This document shows, piece after piece, positions 25,234 to 35,276 of a DNA stretch of 64,000 nucleotides. The notes below the pieces were generated by a model that did not search any database, was not told the DNA's origin, and was given only the letters and a program-made list of their open reading frames with translations. Position 1 is the first letter of the stretch. Every line of letters begins with the position of its first letter. Origin of the DNA: Bacteroidota bacterium (GTDB taxonomy: Bacteria; Bacteroidota; Bacteroidia; Cytophagales; Cytophagaceae); the NCBI GenBank assembly GCA_023392125.1, contig JAEVZS010000026.1, positions 1-64,000 of the forward strand. The letters run 5' to 3'. Both the position numbers and the translations under genes were made by a program.

Positions 25234-28200
25234 TTATCGTAAAATGGTTACGGAACCATTGAAGGTCTGATCACGCTGATCTCCTGCCTCAATTACATAA
25301 TAGTAGGTAGCGGCCGGCAGCTGATTTCCGGATTCACTGATTCCCTGCCAGGGTTCGTTATAGCCACTGTTGTACTGATATACCATGTTGCCCCAGCGGT
25401 TAAAAATCCGCACCCGGGCATTGGGAAACTTATCCAGCCCTTTGATAAACCACTGATCATTTTTAGAATCTCCGTTGGGACTAAACCCGTTGGGAATTAT
25501 AATTGGTGGCAATACGGTAATATATAATTCATCTGTTGCTTCACACTTTTTCCCGGTAGCAATGACCGTATACATACCATTCTCAAGAGGATTCAGTATG
25601 GCATTTTTTCCCGAAAAGCTTCCTTCCGGCCCCTCCCAGCTATAGGTAAGGATATTGCCTGTGCCCATTGCTTCCAGATAGAGCATTTCATCATAATACA
25701 ATTCTGTCTTATTGGCACTGGCCCTTACATCCAGCCTTTCAATTTCCACAAAGACTGTTTCTCTTACCGGACAAAAACCTTCATTTCTGACTTCCAGCGT
25801 ATAATACCCCTCTTGTTCTGCAGGCAGACTGACCCCGCTGCCGATGCGCACCGGCGGCTCACCTGTTTTGTTATAAAACCAGGCAAAGCTATACTGCTGA
25901 GCAGGATCATTGAAAGCTGTCAGTGCCAATCTTTCATCAGGACACAGAATAGTATCTCCCTGTAAAATATCAGCGACAGGCCTGGTAGTCACACCTACTA
26001 CGGTATTTGCTGAATTTATACAATTATTGGCATCCGTTACGGTAATCGTATAGGTAGTCGTAGTCGATGGGTTTGCGTTCACTCTGGCAGTATTGACAGA
26101 AGACAGACCTGTTGCAGGACTCCATTGATAGGTCAGCAGCCCGGCCGGATTACTTACGGCTGCATTGAGCACGGTCGTATTGCCACTGCATATATCTCCG
26201 CCTTCAATCACAATCTCCGGCAGAGGATTAACCACCACATAGGTCATGGCAGTATCTTTACAGTTTCTACTATCTGTAGCAATAATCTGATAATGTATGG
26301 TTTCTTCTGCACGGGAAGTGACGGTGGCCTGTGTAATATTATCCAGATAATCAGAAGGTGTCCAGCTATATTGAACAGATCCTGTATAATTACTAATGCT
26401 GGAAGTAAGTACAGCCGCATCGCCCCTGCATATAGCTGCCTGTGTGCTGCTCAGAACCGGCTTGGGATTAACTGTTACCTCTGAATGACTGGTATCCCTG
26501 CATCCTTTGCTGTCTGTAACAATCACTCTGTAAGAGGTCGTAACAACCGGATTTGCCCTGACTGTACGATCAGCAACAGAGTTTAGCCCTGCTGCCGGGC
26601 TCCATTGATACGATAATGTGCCTGTATACCCGGAAACAGTTGCTGATAATTCCGTATCACTACCTTCACATATCTCTGCATTATCGCTCGTCAGCACAGG
26701 TTTGGAATTGACTATTACTTCCACTGTACCGGTATCCCTGCATCCTTTGCCGTCTTCGACATATATGGTATACAAAGTAGTAATCAGAGGATTGGCAACA
26801 GCTCCCGGATTGGTAGTATTGTCCAGCCCGGTTGCCGGTCTCCACTCATACGTTACCATACCGGTAGCATGACTGATTGTCGTATTGACACTTATCTGCT
26901 CCTGCTCACATATCTCATGATTTTCACCAACCAGCACCGGCTTGGGATTGACAGTCACAACAGCCGTGCCCGTGTCTTTGCATCCTTCTGAATCCGTAAC
27001 AACCAATGTGTATGTTGTCGTTGCGGGCGGAGATGCTCTTACCTCCGGCGCATCAGCAGCATCCAGCCCATTGGCCGGAGACCATAAATACGTAAGTGTA
27101 CCGGTAAAGTCACTTACATTGCTGCGCAGCACATCACTCATTCCCTGACATATTTCCGCATTGCTGATACTCAGATCCGGCTTAGGATATATCGTCACGG
27201 AAACCGGTACCCTGGGACTCTCACAAAGGTTAATAGTCTGATTGACATAATATCGAAAGACACCCGCTGTAGCAGTATTGATAACCGGAGCAGTGGAAGT
27301 TCCTCCAATATCGGTTTCATTAGCAAACCAGCTCAGATTATCTCCTGTTGCGGTCAACGAAAACGAAGGGCTGCCGGCGCAGAGTACCGTATCTTTTGTA
27401 ACAGGTGTAGCTATATCTGTATAGGTCAGCCGTACCTGATTGGACAACAATCCATCAGTCGCGCATCTGGTATCACTGGCTCTTCTCCTGTACCAGCGTT
27501 CGTTTGGAATATCATCTGGCTGGTATCCTGTACTATTACCGGCAATTATTGTACTCCAGACAATCCCGTCATCTGAGTGCTCCCATTGGTAAGCATAGGG
27601 TGGCACCCCACCTGATGCCGCCTGAAGTTCTGTAAAAGAGTCCGGCACCTCTCCTTCACAGATGCTCTGATCCGAAGCGATTGCGCCCGGGATAAAACGG
27701 GGGATCGTATCTACAAATATTGTATCTGAAAATACTGTATCGCAACTTGTAAATTCCATACGACGATAATATACCGGTCGGGTAACTTCCAGATTTTCCT
27801 GAAAATCCGGAGTACCTGCGAGATCTGTAGCCCAGCTGATCTCATCATAAGAGCGCTGCCAGGAGTAAGAGAAATTACCCGTACTGCCGGCCGGAGATTG
27901 CTGACTGGCAAACTGATCCGGCAGCGTATTGATGCATACCTGCTGACTGGTGGCTATTAAACCAGGAACTGCCTGAGGATAGACCGTAATGTAAATAGAA
28001 TCTTTGCTGCTGCAATTCGGATTGGAAATATTCCCTGCAGAGGCTACATCTACCCTGTACCAGCCGCTATCAGCCGGAGTAGCCGCTGTGACGGTCAGGT
28101 AATCCAGATTCCCCGGATGTAATGAGGTCCAGTTGCCGCTAACTTTCTTTTGCCACTTGTACTCCGGTGAAGAATAGGGGGTACCGGTTATGTTCAGGCT

Positions 28201-28941
28201 CAGATTTATATTATCGCCATAGCAAATGCTGGTAGCCGGTGCCGTAATCTTATATTCCGGTACACAGGGTGTAAACGCTATATCATCCAGCGCAATATCA
28301 TTACCCACGCCTCCCGGATTATTGTTGATAAGCAACAGCGTCACAGAAGTGGCGGTAGTGGTAAAGGTAAGCGAATGCCTGACCCATGTAAACGTCGGTG
28401 TATATGGAATATCCCCGGAAATGTAATCCGCGATTAATGCATCGGTATCGGCATCCCTGATTTCAAATTTTACATTGGGGTTAATATACCCGTTGCGCCG
28501 GTAGAGATTGGCTATCCAGACGGAAAATTCATAGGTTATGCCGCTACATAGCCCCGAAACAGTAGCTCTGTAAAATTCACCCGGGTCATAGCTGGCATTT
28601 ACCAGCATCATATATCCTCCGGGATCTCCCGTATGATCCGTTGCTCCGCCAAACCAGACATTCCAATGATCGACGATGGAATTGATAAAGGAGAATTCGC
28701 CATCATTGGTTTGCGCACCGGGACCACCGTTTTCCTGTGTATAGGTAGTGGTAAATCCGAAGCTTTCAGGTGTCGCGGTGTTGTATCTCGCTGCCCCGGC
28801 TCCAAATGTTTCCAATATAGTTGGAGTAGAATTGGTACATTGCGCCAATACAGGTTCCGGATTTATAAAAAGAGCAACAATCAGCAGGCTTGCAGCAATA
28901 ATGAATCTTAACAGGACAGGCAATCTGTTGAAATTATTCAT
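25234..28941 (-). CDS. Large gliding-motility-associated (T9SS type B, CHU_C) surface protein with tandem Ig/PKD-like repeats
   Basis: The product has 1235 residues. A signal region (about 1-33) precedes a jelly-roll-like N-terminal domain (about 34-232; FYRATVSGLCSGITYEFSVW, NDIALDDIAFTPC). Several Ig-like domains follow, then five tandem repeats of about 80 residues (about 586-990), each starting KPxL....(A/E)IC and containing YxWSPAxGL and TDxxxCxDT. The C-terminal domain (PNGFSPNGDSKNDQWFIKG, IFNRWGNMVYQ, LPAATYYYVIE, GSVTILR) is the CHU_C/type B sorting domain. Unlike type A tails, this domain needs a PorP/SprF partner, and one follows in the operon. It is presumably surface-exposed and structural or adhesive. 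The repeats are also similar at DNA level, so copy number may vary between strains. Confidence 0.9.
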   Translation of the reverse strand: MNNFNRLPVLLRFIIAASLLIVALFINPEPVLAQCTNSTPTILETFGAGAARYNTATPESFGFTTTYTQENGGPGAQTNDGEFSFINSIVDHWNVWFGGATDHTGDPGGYMMLVNASYDPGEFYRATVSGLCSGITYEFSVWIANLYRRNGYINPNVKFEIRDADTDALIADYISGDIPYTPTFTWVRHSLTFTTTATSVTLLLINNNPGGVGNDIALDDIAFTPCVPEYKITAPATSICYGDNINLSLNITGTPYSSPEYKWQKKVSGNWTSLHPGNLDYLTVTAATPADSGWYRVDVASAGNISNPNCSSKDSIYITVYPQAVPGLIATSQQVCINTLPDQFASQQSPAGSTGNFSYSWQRSYDEISWATDLAGTPDFQENLEVTRPVYYRRMEFTSCDTVFSDTIFVDTIPRFIPGAIASDQSICEGEVPDSFTELQAASGGVPPYAYQWEHSDDGIVWSTIIAGNSTGYQPDDIPNERWYRRRASDTRCATDGLLSNQVRLTYTDIATPVTKDTVLCAGSPSFSLTATGDNLSWFANETDIGGTSTAPVINTATAGVFRYYVNQTINLCESPRVPVSVTIYPKPDLSISNAEICQGMSDVLRSNVSDFTGTLTYLWSPANGLDAADAPEVRASPPATTTYTLVVTDSEGCKDTGTAVVTVNPKPVLVGENHEICEQEQISVNTTISHATGMVTYEWRPATGLDNTTNPGAVANPLITTLYTIYVEDGKGCRDTGTVEVIVNSKPVLTSDNAEICEGSDTELSATVSGYTGTLSYQWSPAAGLNSVADRTVRANPVVTTSYRVIVTDSKGCRDTSHSEVTVNPKPVLSSTQAAICRGDAAVLTSSISNYTGSVQYSWTPSDYLDNITQATVTSRAEETIHYQIIATDSRNCKDTAMTYVVVNPLPEIVIEGGDICSGNTTVLNAAVSNPAGLLTYQWSPATGLSSVNTARVNANPSTTTTYTITVTDANNCINSANTVVGVTTRPVADILQGDTILCPDERLALTAFNDPAQQYSFAWFYNKTGEPPVRIGSGVSLPAEQEGYYTLEVRNEGFCPVRETVFVEIERLDVRASANKTELYYDEMLYLEAMGTGNILTYSWEGPEGSFSGKNAILNPLENGMYTVIATGKKCEATDELYITVLPPIIIPNGFSPNGDSKNDQWFIKGLDKFPNARVRIFNRWGNMVYQYNSGYNEPWQGISESGNQLPAATYYYVIEAGDQRDQTFNGSVTILR

Positions 28942-29129
28942 TATACATTGTTTTATTTTTCGTTTGTTTGCAAATGATTTCAGAACATAAATATTTAAAT
29001 ATAGGGATTTTTTATAAATATTTCACTATTTCCTTACATTGTTTTACTAAGACGGTTTGAATCAGAAAAAGTAACTACCGGAATGGGTATTTTTTCAAAA
29101 AAATCGAGCGAATGATCTCAGGTAAAATT

Positions 29130-29873
29130 TTACAGACTAAAAAATTTCAGAAATTCCTCTTTTTTACCGGGGGAAACATCCACAACAGAACCATCGGAAA
29201 GTACGACCTGCCCTCCTTTTCCTTTTATATATTTTTTTACATGTTGCGGATTTATCAGGTGGGACTTGTGTACACGTATAAAGCCGGCGCCGGAGAGCGC
29301 AGTTTCATAAAACTTCAGGGTGCGGCATATAAGAATCTTTCTATGGTCAGCAAGGTGAAATAATGTAAAATTATCGTTCGCCTCACAGCGTATGATATCA
29401 CCAGTCTGAACAACTTCAAATCCTTCGAGCATGGGAAGGACTACTTTTTGATGCTGAGCCCCGATGGCCTGCAGATTTTCAAGCAAGATCCGGATAGAGG
29501 GGAAACGGTCCTGATCGCTTAAGCGCTCTTTTACTTTTTCGACGGCGGCGAGCAATTCATCTATATCAACCGGCTTTAGCAGATAATACGACGCACTGCA
29601 ATTCAGCGCCCGGATTGCATAGTTACTGTAAGCGGTGATAAATATCGTCTCAAAATTTTCGTCCTTCAATTCTTCGAGCAGATCAAAGGCATTGCCAAAA
29701 GGCATTTCAACATCGAGAAATACAAGATCCGGTTTTACCTTTCGTATAAGTTCACAGGCCTGAGGAACAGTTTCGGCCTGCCCTGCTATTTCCACGTCGC
29801 TGCAGTATTTTTTCAGATAGCCTTCAAGGACTTCTCTGGCCGTTTTTTCGTCGTCAACTAGTACTGCTCTCAT
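29130..29873 (-). CDS. LytTR-family response regulator
   Basis: The product has 247 residues from ATG 29873; an upstream in-frame TTG at 29891 is less likely. The receiver domain (about 1-120) has the acidic pair VDDE and the phospho-acceptor D in DLVFLDVEMPFG, plus K in YYLLKPVD. The LytTR DNA-binding domain (about 140-245) has IIRCEANDNFTLFHLAD, HKSHLINPQHVKKYIKG and GGQVVLSDGSVVDVS. The start lies inside the end of the kinase gene (20-nt overlap), so the two are translationally coupled and function as a pair. Targets are unknown; the neighbouring T9SS genes are candidates by position only. Confidence 0.92.
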   Translation of the reverse strand: MRAVLVDDEKTAREVLEGYLKKYCSDVEIAGQAETVPQACELIRKVKPDLVFLDVEMPFGNAFDLLEELKDENFETIFITAYSNYAIRALNCSASYYLLKPVDIDELLAAVEKVKERLSDQDRFPSIRILLENLQAIGAQHQKVVLPMLEGFEVVQTGDIIRCEANDNFTLFHLADHRKILICRTLKFYETALSGAGFIRVHKSHLINPQHVKKYIKGKGGQVVLSDGSVVDVSPGKKEEFLKFFSL

Positions 29874-31785
29874 ATTGGGATATCGGGACAATGATTTGTA
29901 CTATAGTTCCGTTACCATTTTCCGGATCGGAAACCGATATTTTCACGCTGGTCTGATGAAGCTCATTGATCAGCCTGACCCTGTTTGCCGTGTTTTTCAG
30001 TCCGGTAGAAATTCTTGTTTTTTGATTGGCAGTTTTCAGTTCCTGTGATTTCTGTCTGCCGATTCCATTATCTTCAACTTTAATAAGCAGGCCGTGCTCC
30101 TTCTGAGTAAAAGAGACGTTCAGAAATCCCGGCTTATCCAGGTATCGAAGCCCGTGCCATACCGCGTTCTCCACATAGGGCTGCACCAGCATAGGCGGCA
30201 GAAAGACTGTATCCATATCAAGAGAAGGATCAATATGCAATTCATACCGAAACTTTTCTTTAAAACGGGTATGTTCCAGATTCAGATACAGTTGGAGTAT
30301 ACGAATCTCCGTACTCAGGGGTATAAAATCATGCTCTGAGTTTTCCATCACATCCCGCATCAGACGGCTAAAGTCAGCCAGGTATTTATTGGCTGCCCTT
30401 TCATCACTTTGCGCGATAAAGCTGTTTACACTATTAAGCGCATTAAATATAAAGTGCGGATTCATTTGAGCGCGCAGTGATCGTAAAGCCAGCATCAGGT
30501 TCATTTTCCTGCGTTTCCGGCTGATTCTGAAAATCACAAACCCTGTAATACCAAGCATCAGGATCAATGCAGTAAGAAAGTAAATAAGCAGCCTCTGGAG
30601 TTTGCGCTCCTGATACAGCAGGGTCAGCTCCTGATTGTTCAGCTCCAGATCTTTTTCCAGAAACTCAATCTTTTTCTGTCTCAGACTCAATTCCTCATTC
30701 AGTTTTATCTGGCCGGTAAGTTTTGCCTGTTCGTGCCCGCGGAGCGTATCGGTAAGCCCGACATATTTTTCATAGTACCGCAGCGCATTCCGATAATCAC
30801 TACGCATTCTGTGAGCCTCACTGATTAACAGATAATTTCGGCTTATACCAACCGAATCATTTCCCTCAATACTGGTGGTAAGCCCTATGTTCAGATATTC
30901 CAGGGCTTTTTCCGGATTATTCTGCTTCAGATATAGGGTAGCAATCTGATTGTATTCTTCACCGGCAGCTGACAGGTTGTTTTTTTTCTCATACTCCGAA
31001 AGTGATCGCAAGCGCAGGCTTAGCTCATCTTCTATCCGGCCTTCCTTGCGATACACTTCCTTAATATTTTTTGACGCGGACATGACACTTTTCGCATCAT
31101 CAGCATGTCTGGCCAGTTCTTCCGAACGGGAATAAAATTCAAGAGCCTCCCTGTTTTTATTCTGTTTTTCAAAAACTTCACCAATAGCTTTATTGGTATG
31201 TATGACTCCGGTGGTGTTTTGTCTGGATTCTTCCAGATCCAGCACCTTTTCATATTCATTCAAGGCTTTCGAATAGTCGCCTTTTTCGCCCGAAACCCTG
31301 CCCAGACTGCTTCGCGTGTCTATAATTTTCCCTGTATCGTTCTTCTTTTCGGCCTGATCCAGTAATCGTTGATAAACGATTTCCGCTTCCTGCAGCCTGT
31401 TTGACTTTTCGAGTGAAAGAGCCAGCATTTTTTCCGACTCCCAGAGCTGATTTTCATTGCCGGTACGGGCAAATAAAGTACGGGCTTTGGAAAAGTCTGC
31501 CACTGCCTGTTCGTATAAGGACTGGTTGAAATTTATTTTTCCGAGCAGGAAATAGGCTTGTGCTTCCGCCCCTACATTCTTTTCCCCGATAGCGATTTTA
31601 AGCGCTTTTTCAATTTCAAGCAGCGCTGACTTTGGGTTTTTCTCATAGGTATCTTCTGCTTTCTGCAAGTTTATTTCAGCAGGTGGCAGTTTCTTATAAG
31701 ATGATTTAGACGACTTCTCCTGAGCAATAGAGAGAAAAACCACTAACAGAAATACGATCGTAATGAAACTCTGAAGCCTGAGCAT
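29854..31785 (-). CDS. TPR-containing sensor histidine kinase (LytS/His_kinase type)
   Basis: The product has 643 residues. A signal/anchor helix (about 5-22) is followed by a periplasmic or exposed array of six to seven tetratricopeptide repeats (about 35-350; AQAYFLLGKINFNQSLYEQA, ALNEYEKVLDLEES, ALEYLNIGLTTS). A coiled coil comes next (about 355-400), then one transmembrane helix (LIYFLTALILMLGITGFVIF, about 405-425) and the His_kinase (PF06580) domain with LRAQMNPHFIFNALNSVNS. The ATPase motifs are QPYVENAVWHGL (N box) and VEDNGIGRQKSQE. Such TPR kinases pair with LytTR regulators throughout Bacteroidota. The TPR domain is the likely sensor, and the signal is unknown. Confidence 0.92.
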   Translation of the reverse strand: MLRLQSFITIVFLLVVFLSIAQEKSSKSSYKKLPPAEINLQKAEDTYEKNPKSALLEIEKALKIAIGEKNVGAEAQAYFLLGKINFNQSLYEQAVADFSKARTLFARTGNENQLWESEKMLALSLEKSNRLQEAEIVYQRLLDQAEKKNDTGKIIDTRSSLGRVSGEKGDYSKALNEYEKVLDLEESRQNTTGVIHTNKAIGEVFEKQNKNREALEFYSRSEELARHADDAKSVMSASKNIKEVYRKEGRIEDELSLRLRSLSEYEKKNNLSAAGEEYNQIATLYLKQNNPEKALEYLNIGLTTSIEGNDSVGISRNYLLISEAHRMRSDYRNALRYYEKYVGLTDTLRGHEQAKLTGQIKLNEELSLRQKKIEFLEKDLELNNQELTLLYQERKLQRLLIYFLTALILMLGITGFVIFRISRKRRKMNLMLALRSLRAQMNPHFIFNALNSVNSFIAQSDERAANKYLADFSRLMRDVMENSEHDFIPLSTEIRILQLYLNLEHTRFKEKFRYELHIDPSLDMDTVFLPPMLVQPYVENAVWHGLRYLDKPGFLNVSFTQKEHGLLIKVEDNGIGRQKSQELKTANQKTRISTGLKNTANRVRLINELHQTSVKISVSDPENGNGTIVQIIVPISQYESSTS

Positions 31786-31944
31786 ATCGCAAGATACAGA
31801 ATTGAGAACTTGGAAAAACAGTTGGTTCTTAGATTTTTTTACCTCAGCCAGAGCAGGTGTTTACTAATCAAAACAACCCTTTCACTAAGTGTAGGTGGCA
31901 TGAGTCTCGGATCACTGGTATTTTGATGAAAAAATCCAACTCCT

Positions 31945-33135
31945 ATGAAAAAAAGAAACCTGATACTTACCCACATGGCCTGCCTGGCGTTTATTATTTC
32001 CGTTTCAGCATCCTGCTCTGTAGAGGGCAAAACAGGAACCGAAAAGCCTGAGGAAGTCTCTCAAACTGTTGCCGTAAGCGACAACACGAAAACTACCGGA
32101 AGAAAAATCAGAATAGCTCTTTTACTGGATACGAGCAACAGCATGGATGGACTTATCGAACAGGCAAAATCCCAGCTCTGGTCCATCGTAAATGAGCTTG
32201 CCGCTGCCGGTTATCAGGATGGAAGACCATCGCTCGAAATCGCTTTATACGAATATGGCAATAGCCGGCTGTCTCAAAGTTCCGGTTATATCAGGCAGGT
32301 ACTGCCTTTTAATGAAGACCTCGACGATCTTTCCGAAAAACTTTTTGAGCTGCGTACCAGCGGAGGCGACGAATATTGCGGATATGTAATTAAAACATCG
32401 CTGACCCAGCTAACCTGGTCTGGCAATCAGGACGACCTGCAAATGATCTTTATAGCCGGCAATGAACCCTTTAACCAGGGCGAAATTCCGTTCAGGGAAA
32501 GTTGTCTGGAAGCAAAGAGCAAAGGCATCACCGTCAATACCATTTTTTGTGGTGATTATCAGAACGGGATTCATACGTTCTGGAAAGAAGGCGCGGACCT
32601 TACCGGCGGAAACTACATGAATATCGACCACAACCGCAAGACCGTATTTATACAGTCACCCTACGATCAGCAGATTAATCAGCTAAATAGTTCTCTGAAT
32701 CAGACGTATGTAGGATATGGACGCAGCGGAGAATTGAAAAAAGAAAAACAGCTGGCAGAAGATAGCAAAGCTTCTTCCTATAGCGAGGCCAATTCGGTAA
32801 AACGGGCAGTGAGCAAATCGTCTCATTTGTACAAAAACTCCAGCTGGGACCTTGTGGATGCTTCCGAAGAAAAGGATTTTGACCTGAGCAAAATTAACGA
32901 CGAGGAATTACCGCAGGAAATGAAGGGGAAAAACATTGAGGAAAAGAAGAAATATATCGAAAGTAAAAAGCAGGAACGGGAAAAAATCAAAAGTGATATC
33001 AAAGAGCTGAATAATAAACGAGAGGCATATGTAAAGGAACAACAGAAAAATACCTCTGAAGGATCACTGGATGACGCTATGATAAAGAGTATAAAAGAGC
33101 AGGCTGTGAAGAAGAATCTGAGTTTTGAAAAATAA
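31945..33135 (+). CDS. VWA-domain lipoprotein
   Basis: The 396-residue protein has a lipoprotein signal (MKKRNLILTHMACLAFIISV ... SASC, Cys near 28) and a von Willebrand factor A domain (about 53-255). The MIDAS motif DTSNSM (DxSxS) and the downstream IALYEYGN and SGGDEYCGYVI strands are intact, so metal-dependent ligand binding is likely. The C-terminal third (about 300-396) is highly charged and predicted coiled coil (KKKYIESKKQEREKIKSDIK). It would sit in the periplasm or at the inner face of the outer membrane. Its ligand is unknown. It diverges from the kinase gene and has its own terminator. Confidence 0.8.
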   Translation: MKKRNLILTHMACLAFIISVSASCSVEGKTGTEKPEEVSQTVAVSDNTKTTGRKIRIALLLDTSNSMDGLIEQAKSQLWSIVNELAAAGYQDGRPSLEIALYEYGNSRLSQSSGYIRQVLPFNEDLDDLSEKLFELRTSGGDEYCGYVIKTSLTQLTWSGNQDDLQMIFIAGNEPFNQGEIPFRESCLEAKSKGITVNTIFCGDYQNGIHTFWKEGADLTGGNYMNIDHNRKTVFIQSPYDQQINQLNSSLNQTYVGYGRSGELKKEKQLAEDSKASSYSEANSVKRAVSKSSHLYKNSSWDLVDASEEKDFDLSKINDEELPQEMKGKNIEEKKKYIESKKQEREKIKSDIKELNNKREAYVKEQQKNTSEGSLDDAMIKSIKEQAVKKNLSFEK

Positions 33136-33158
33136 CAGCTGGGTAAGCCTTCAGGCTG

Positions 33159-33191
33159 ACCGCCGGATGCTTATGCTGAAGGCGGTTTTTT
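33159..33191 (+). terminator. Intrinsic terminator of the VWA lipoprotein gene
   Basis: The arms ACCGCC (33159-33164) and GGCGGT (33181-33186) run into TTTTTTAT. An alternative inner pairing TTCAG/CTGAA (around 33150 and 33175) is also possible. It lies 23 bp after the stop. Confidence 0.75.
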
Positions 33192-33332
33192 ATTGTACAT
33201 TATAATTAAATTAGCCTGACAAGTTAAAAAAACAATATCCCTGATCAGAGATTTGCTACTGTATACCCAATCACGGACATTCATCCATTGGGAATCCGTA
33301 TAAATTTCGGAGAATTTGAAAAACAATGTTTT

Positions 33333-33905
33333 ATGTTCATCAGAAAAGCAAGAAGAGAAGATTCCAACATCATAGCTCCATATATAATGCTGGCAATGAA
33401 CGAAATTTTACATCAGTTTATCGGTGAAAACAGTCCGGAGAAAGCTTTATCTCTGTTAGAAACTCTGATCCGAAAGAAAGGCAACCAGTATTCCTATGAA
33501 AACTGCTGGGTTGCAGAACAGGACAATGCGCTAATCGCTGCTGCCATTGTATATGACGGGGCAAGACTTGAAGAGCTCCGTCAGCCTGTCGGCGAAGAAA
33601 TCCGACGGCTCTTCAACAGAAGCTTCAATCCTGAAAACGAGACCGGGGCCGGTGAGTTTTATATTGATTCAGTTGCTGTACATCCCGGTCAGCAGGGCAA
33701 GGGAATTGGTTCAATCATGCTTCGATTTCTGATTAATGAATATGTAAACAACAGAAATAAAACATTGGGTCTGCTTGTTGATAAAGACAATCCTCAGGCA
33801 AAAAAATTGTACCTCAGACTAGGGTTTGTACCTGTGGGAGAAAAAACACTGGCAGGCAAAAGCATGGAACATCTTCAATGCAGAACACTCCATTCTCCCG
33901 GATAA
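33333..33905 (+). CDS. GNAT-family N-acetyltransferase
   Basis: The product is 190 residues from the ATG at 33333, which begins MFIRKARREDSNIIAPYI, the standard GNAT opening. An upstream TTG frame would add 15 unneeded residues. The acetyl-CoA motif A is clear: FYIDSVAVHPGQQGKGIGSIML (Q/RxxGxG/A), followed by LLVDKDNPQAKKLYLRLGF, the usual motif B. The substrate is unknown. The gene is a single unit after the VWA terminator. Confidence 0.9.
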   Translation: MFIRKARREDSNIIAPYIMLAMNEILHQFIGENSPEKALSLLETLIRKKGNQYSYENCWVAEQDNALIAAAIVYDGARLEELRQPVGEEIRRLFNRSFNPENETGAGEFYIDSVAVHPGQQGKGIGSIMLRFLINEYVNNRNKTLGLLVDKDNPQAKKLYLRLGFVPVGEKTLAGKSMEHLQCRTLHSPG

Positions 33906-34099
33906 ATTCTCTTTCTTCTGAAAAAACTTTTGAATACGGGCATTCTAATAAAACCATAAGCGCCTGCTCATGTTTTTTTGAGATACCTGTCTCTCATTTC
34001 CTTCCAAAATCATATTTTTGTATATTAATCGTTTTGTTCCCCGGTAGTAACCAGGGATGAAAACAACTGACCGGGATATTATTAAGAAGTGGAGAGAGC

Positions 34100-35068
34100 A
34101 TGACATTAAAAGACAAGATTTTAAACAGAGATACAGGACTCCTTTTTTACAGTTTTTCACCGCCCAAAATCACTACAGAAGAAGATCGTGTGCTGGCAAT
34201 TGCAGGCAGACAGCGAGAATGGCTCAGCGGTCTTGATCTGGATGGCCTGATTTTGTATGATATTCAGGATGAAAGTTCGAGAACAAACGAAGAGCGGACC
34301 TATCCATTCATACCAACTATTGCTCCCGAAGTATACTGCAAACGCTATCTGACAGATATCGAAATTCCCAAAATCATATATAAAAGTATTGCAAATCACC
34401 ACCGTGAACAGTTTACAGACTGGCTGAATCATAATACAGAACTGGAATATGCGGTATTTGTCGGCGCATCGTCACAGCAACAGATCCGTGAAACCAGCTT
34501 TTCTCTTTCGGATGCCTACGCACTGGGACAGAAACTTTCCCGCAACTTATTGCTTGGAGGCGTGACCATCCCCGAACGTCACAGCAAAAAAGGCGATGAG
34601 CATCATCGTATTTTCAGTAAGAAAGCGCAGGGATGCCGGTTCTTCATATCTCAGTGCGTGTACAACCTCAACGATACCAAGAACCTCCTTTCAGATTATT
34701 ATTACAGCGCACAGGAAAACGGCAGAGACATGGCTCCTATCATTTTTACACTGGCGCCATGCGGCTCATTAAAGACACTGCAATTTATGCAATGGCTTGG
34801 GATTCAGGTTCCGCAGTGGCTATACAATGATCTGAAACATAGTAAAGATATACTGCAAGCTTCGATCCGTACTACAACTCATATAGCTTCCGAGATTCTG
34901 GATTACGCCCGCACCAAAAATATACCCGTAGGGTTCAATATTGAGAGTATTTCCATGAAGAAGGAAGAAATAGAAGCATCCGGCACGCTGCTCAGTCATG
35001 TAGCAGATATGCTCAAGCCTGAACGTGGCAGAACCGAATTCCTGTCTCTGTCAGCCAGTCAGGGTTGA
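34100..35068 (+). CDS. Methylenetetrahydrofolate-reductase-like TIM-barrel protein
   Basis: The 322-residue protein has the MTHFR-type barrel pattern: FYSFSPPK near the start, GLDLDGLILYDIQDESSRT (strand 2 acidic residues), LGGVTIPERHSKKGDEHHR, and QGCRFFISQCVYN, a variant of the (F/Y)QI/FT-Q flavin-side motif of MetF. It is shorter and more divergent than E. coli MetF-type enzymes. It may reduce 5,10-methylene-THF with FAD, or act in a related C1 or flavin reaction. The family resemblance is seen; the reaction is inferred. It is not next to other methionine genes and stands as a single-gene unit. Confidence 0.6.
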   Translation: MTLKDKILNRDTGLLFYSFSPPKITTEEDRVLAIAGRQREWLSGLDLDGLILYDIQDESSRTNEERTYPFIPTIAPEVYCKRYLTDIEIPKIIYKSIANHHREQFTDWLNHNTELEYAVFVGASSQQQIRETSFSLSDAYALGQKLSRNLLLGGVTIPERHSKKGDEHHRIFSKKAQGCRFFISQCVYNLNDTKNLLSDYYYSAQENGRDMAPIIFTLAPCGSLKTLQFMQWLGIQVPQWLYNDLKHSKDILQASIRTTTHIASEILDYARTKNIPVGFNIESISMKKEEIEASGTLLSHVADMLKPERGRTEFLSLSASQG

Positions 35069-35276
35069 GCCATGACGATTGAGGGATAAGGAATGAGGGT
35101 ATTATCTTCAGTCCCCTTAATTCTCGTACGAACTTCAGAGCAATTCTGCCATTTTCTTAAAATCCGGATAGTCTTGTCCTGTTCCTTTTTTTTACGACCT
35201 TTGTGTGCAATCGTATACTACCTGTGTTACGGTTAAAGCACCTCGTTTCTAACACCATATACTAATATCCTGATAA

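Noticed and set aside
25980..27183. Regularly spaced similar DNA words suggestive of a CRISPR array
   Set aside because: They are codons of five in-frame protein repeats about 240 bp apart, not short repeats with unique spacers.
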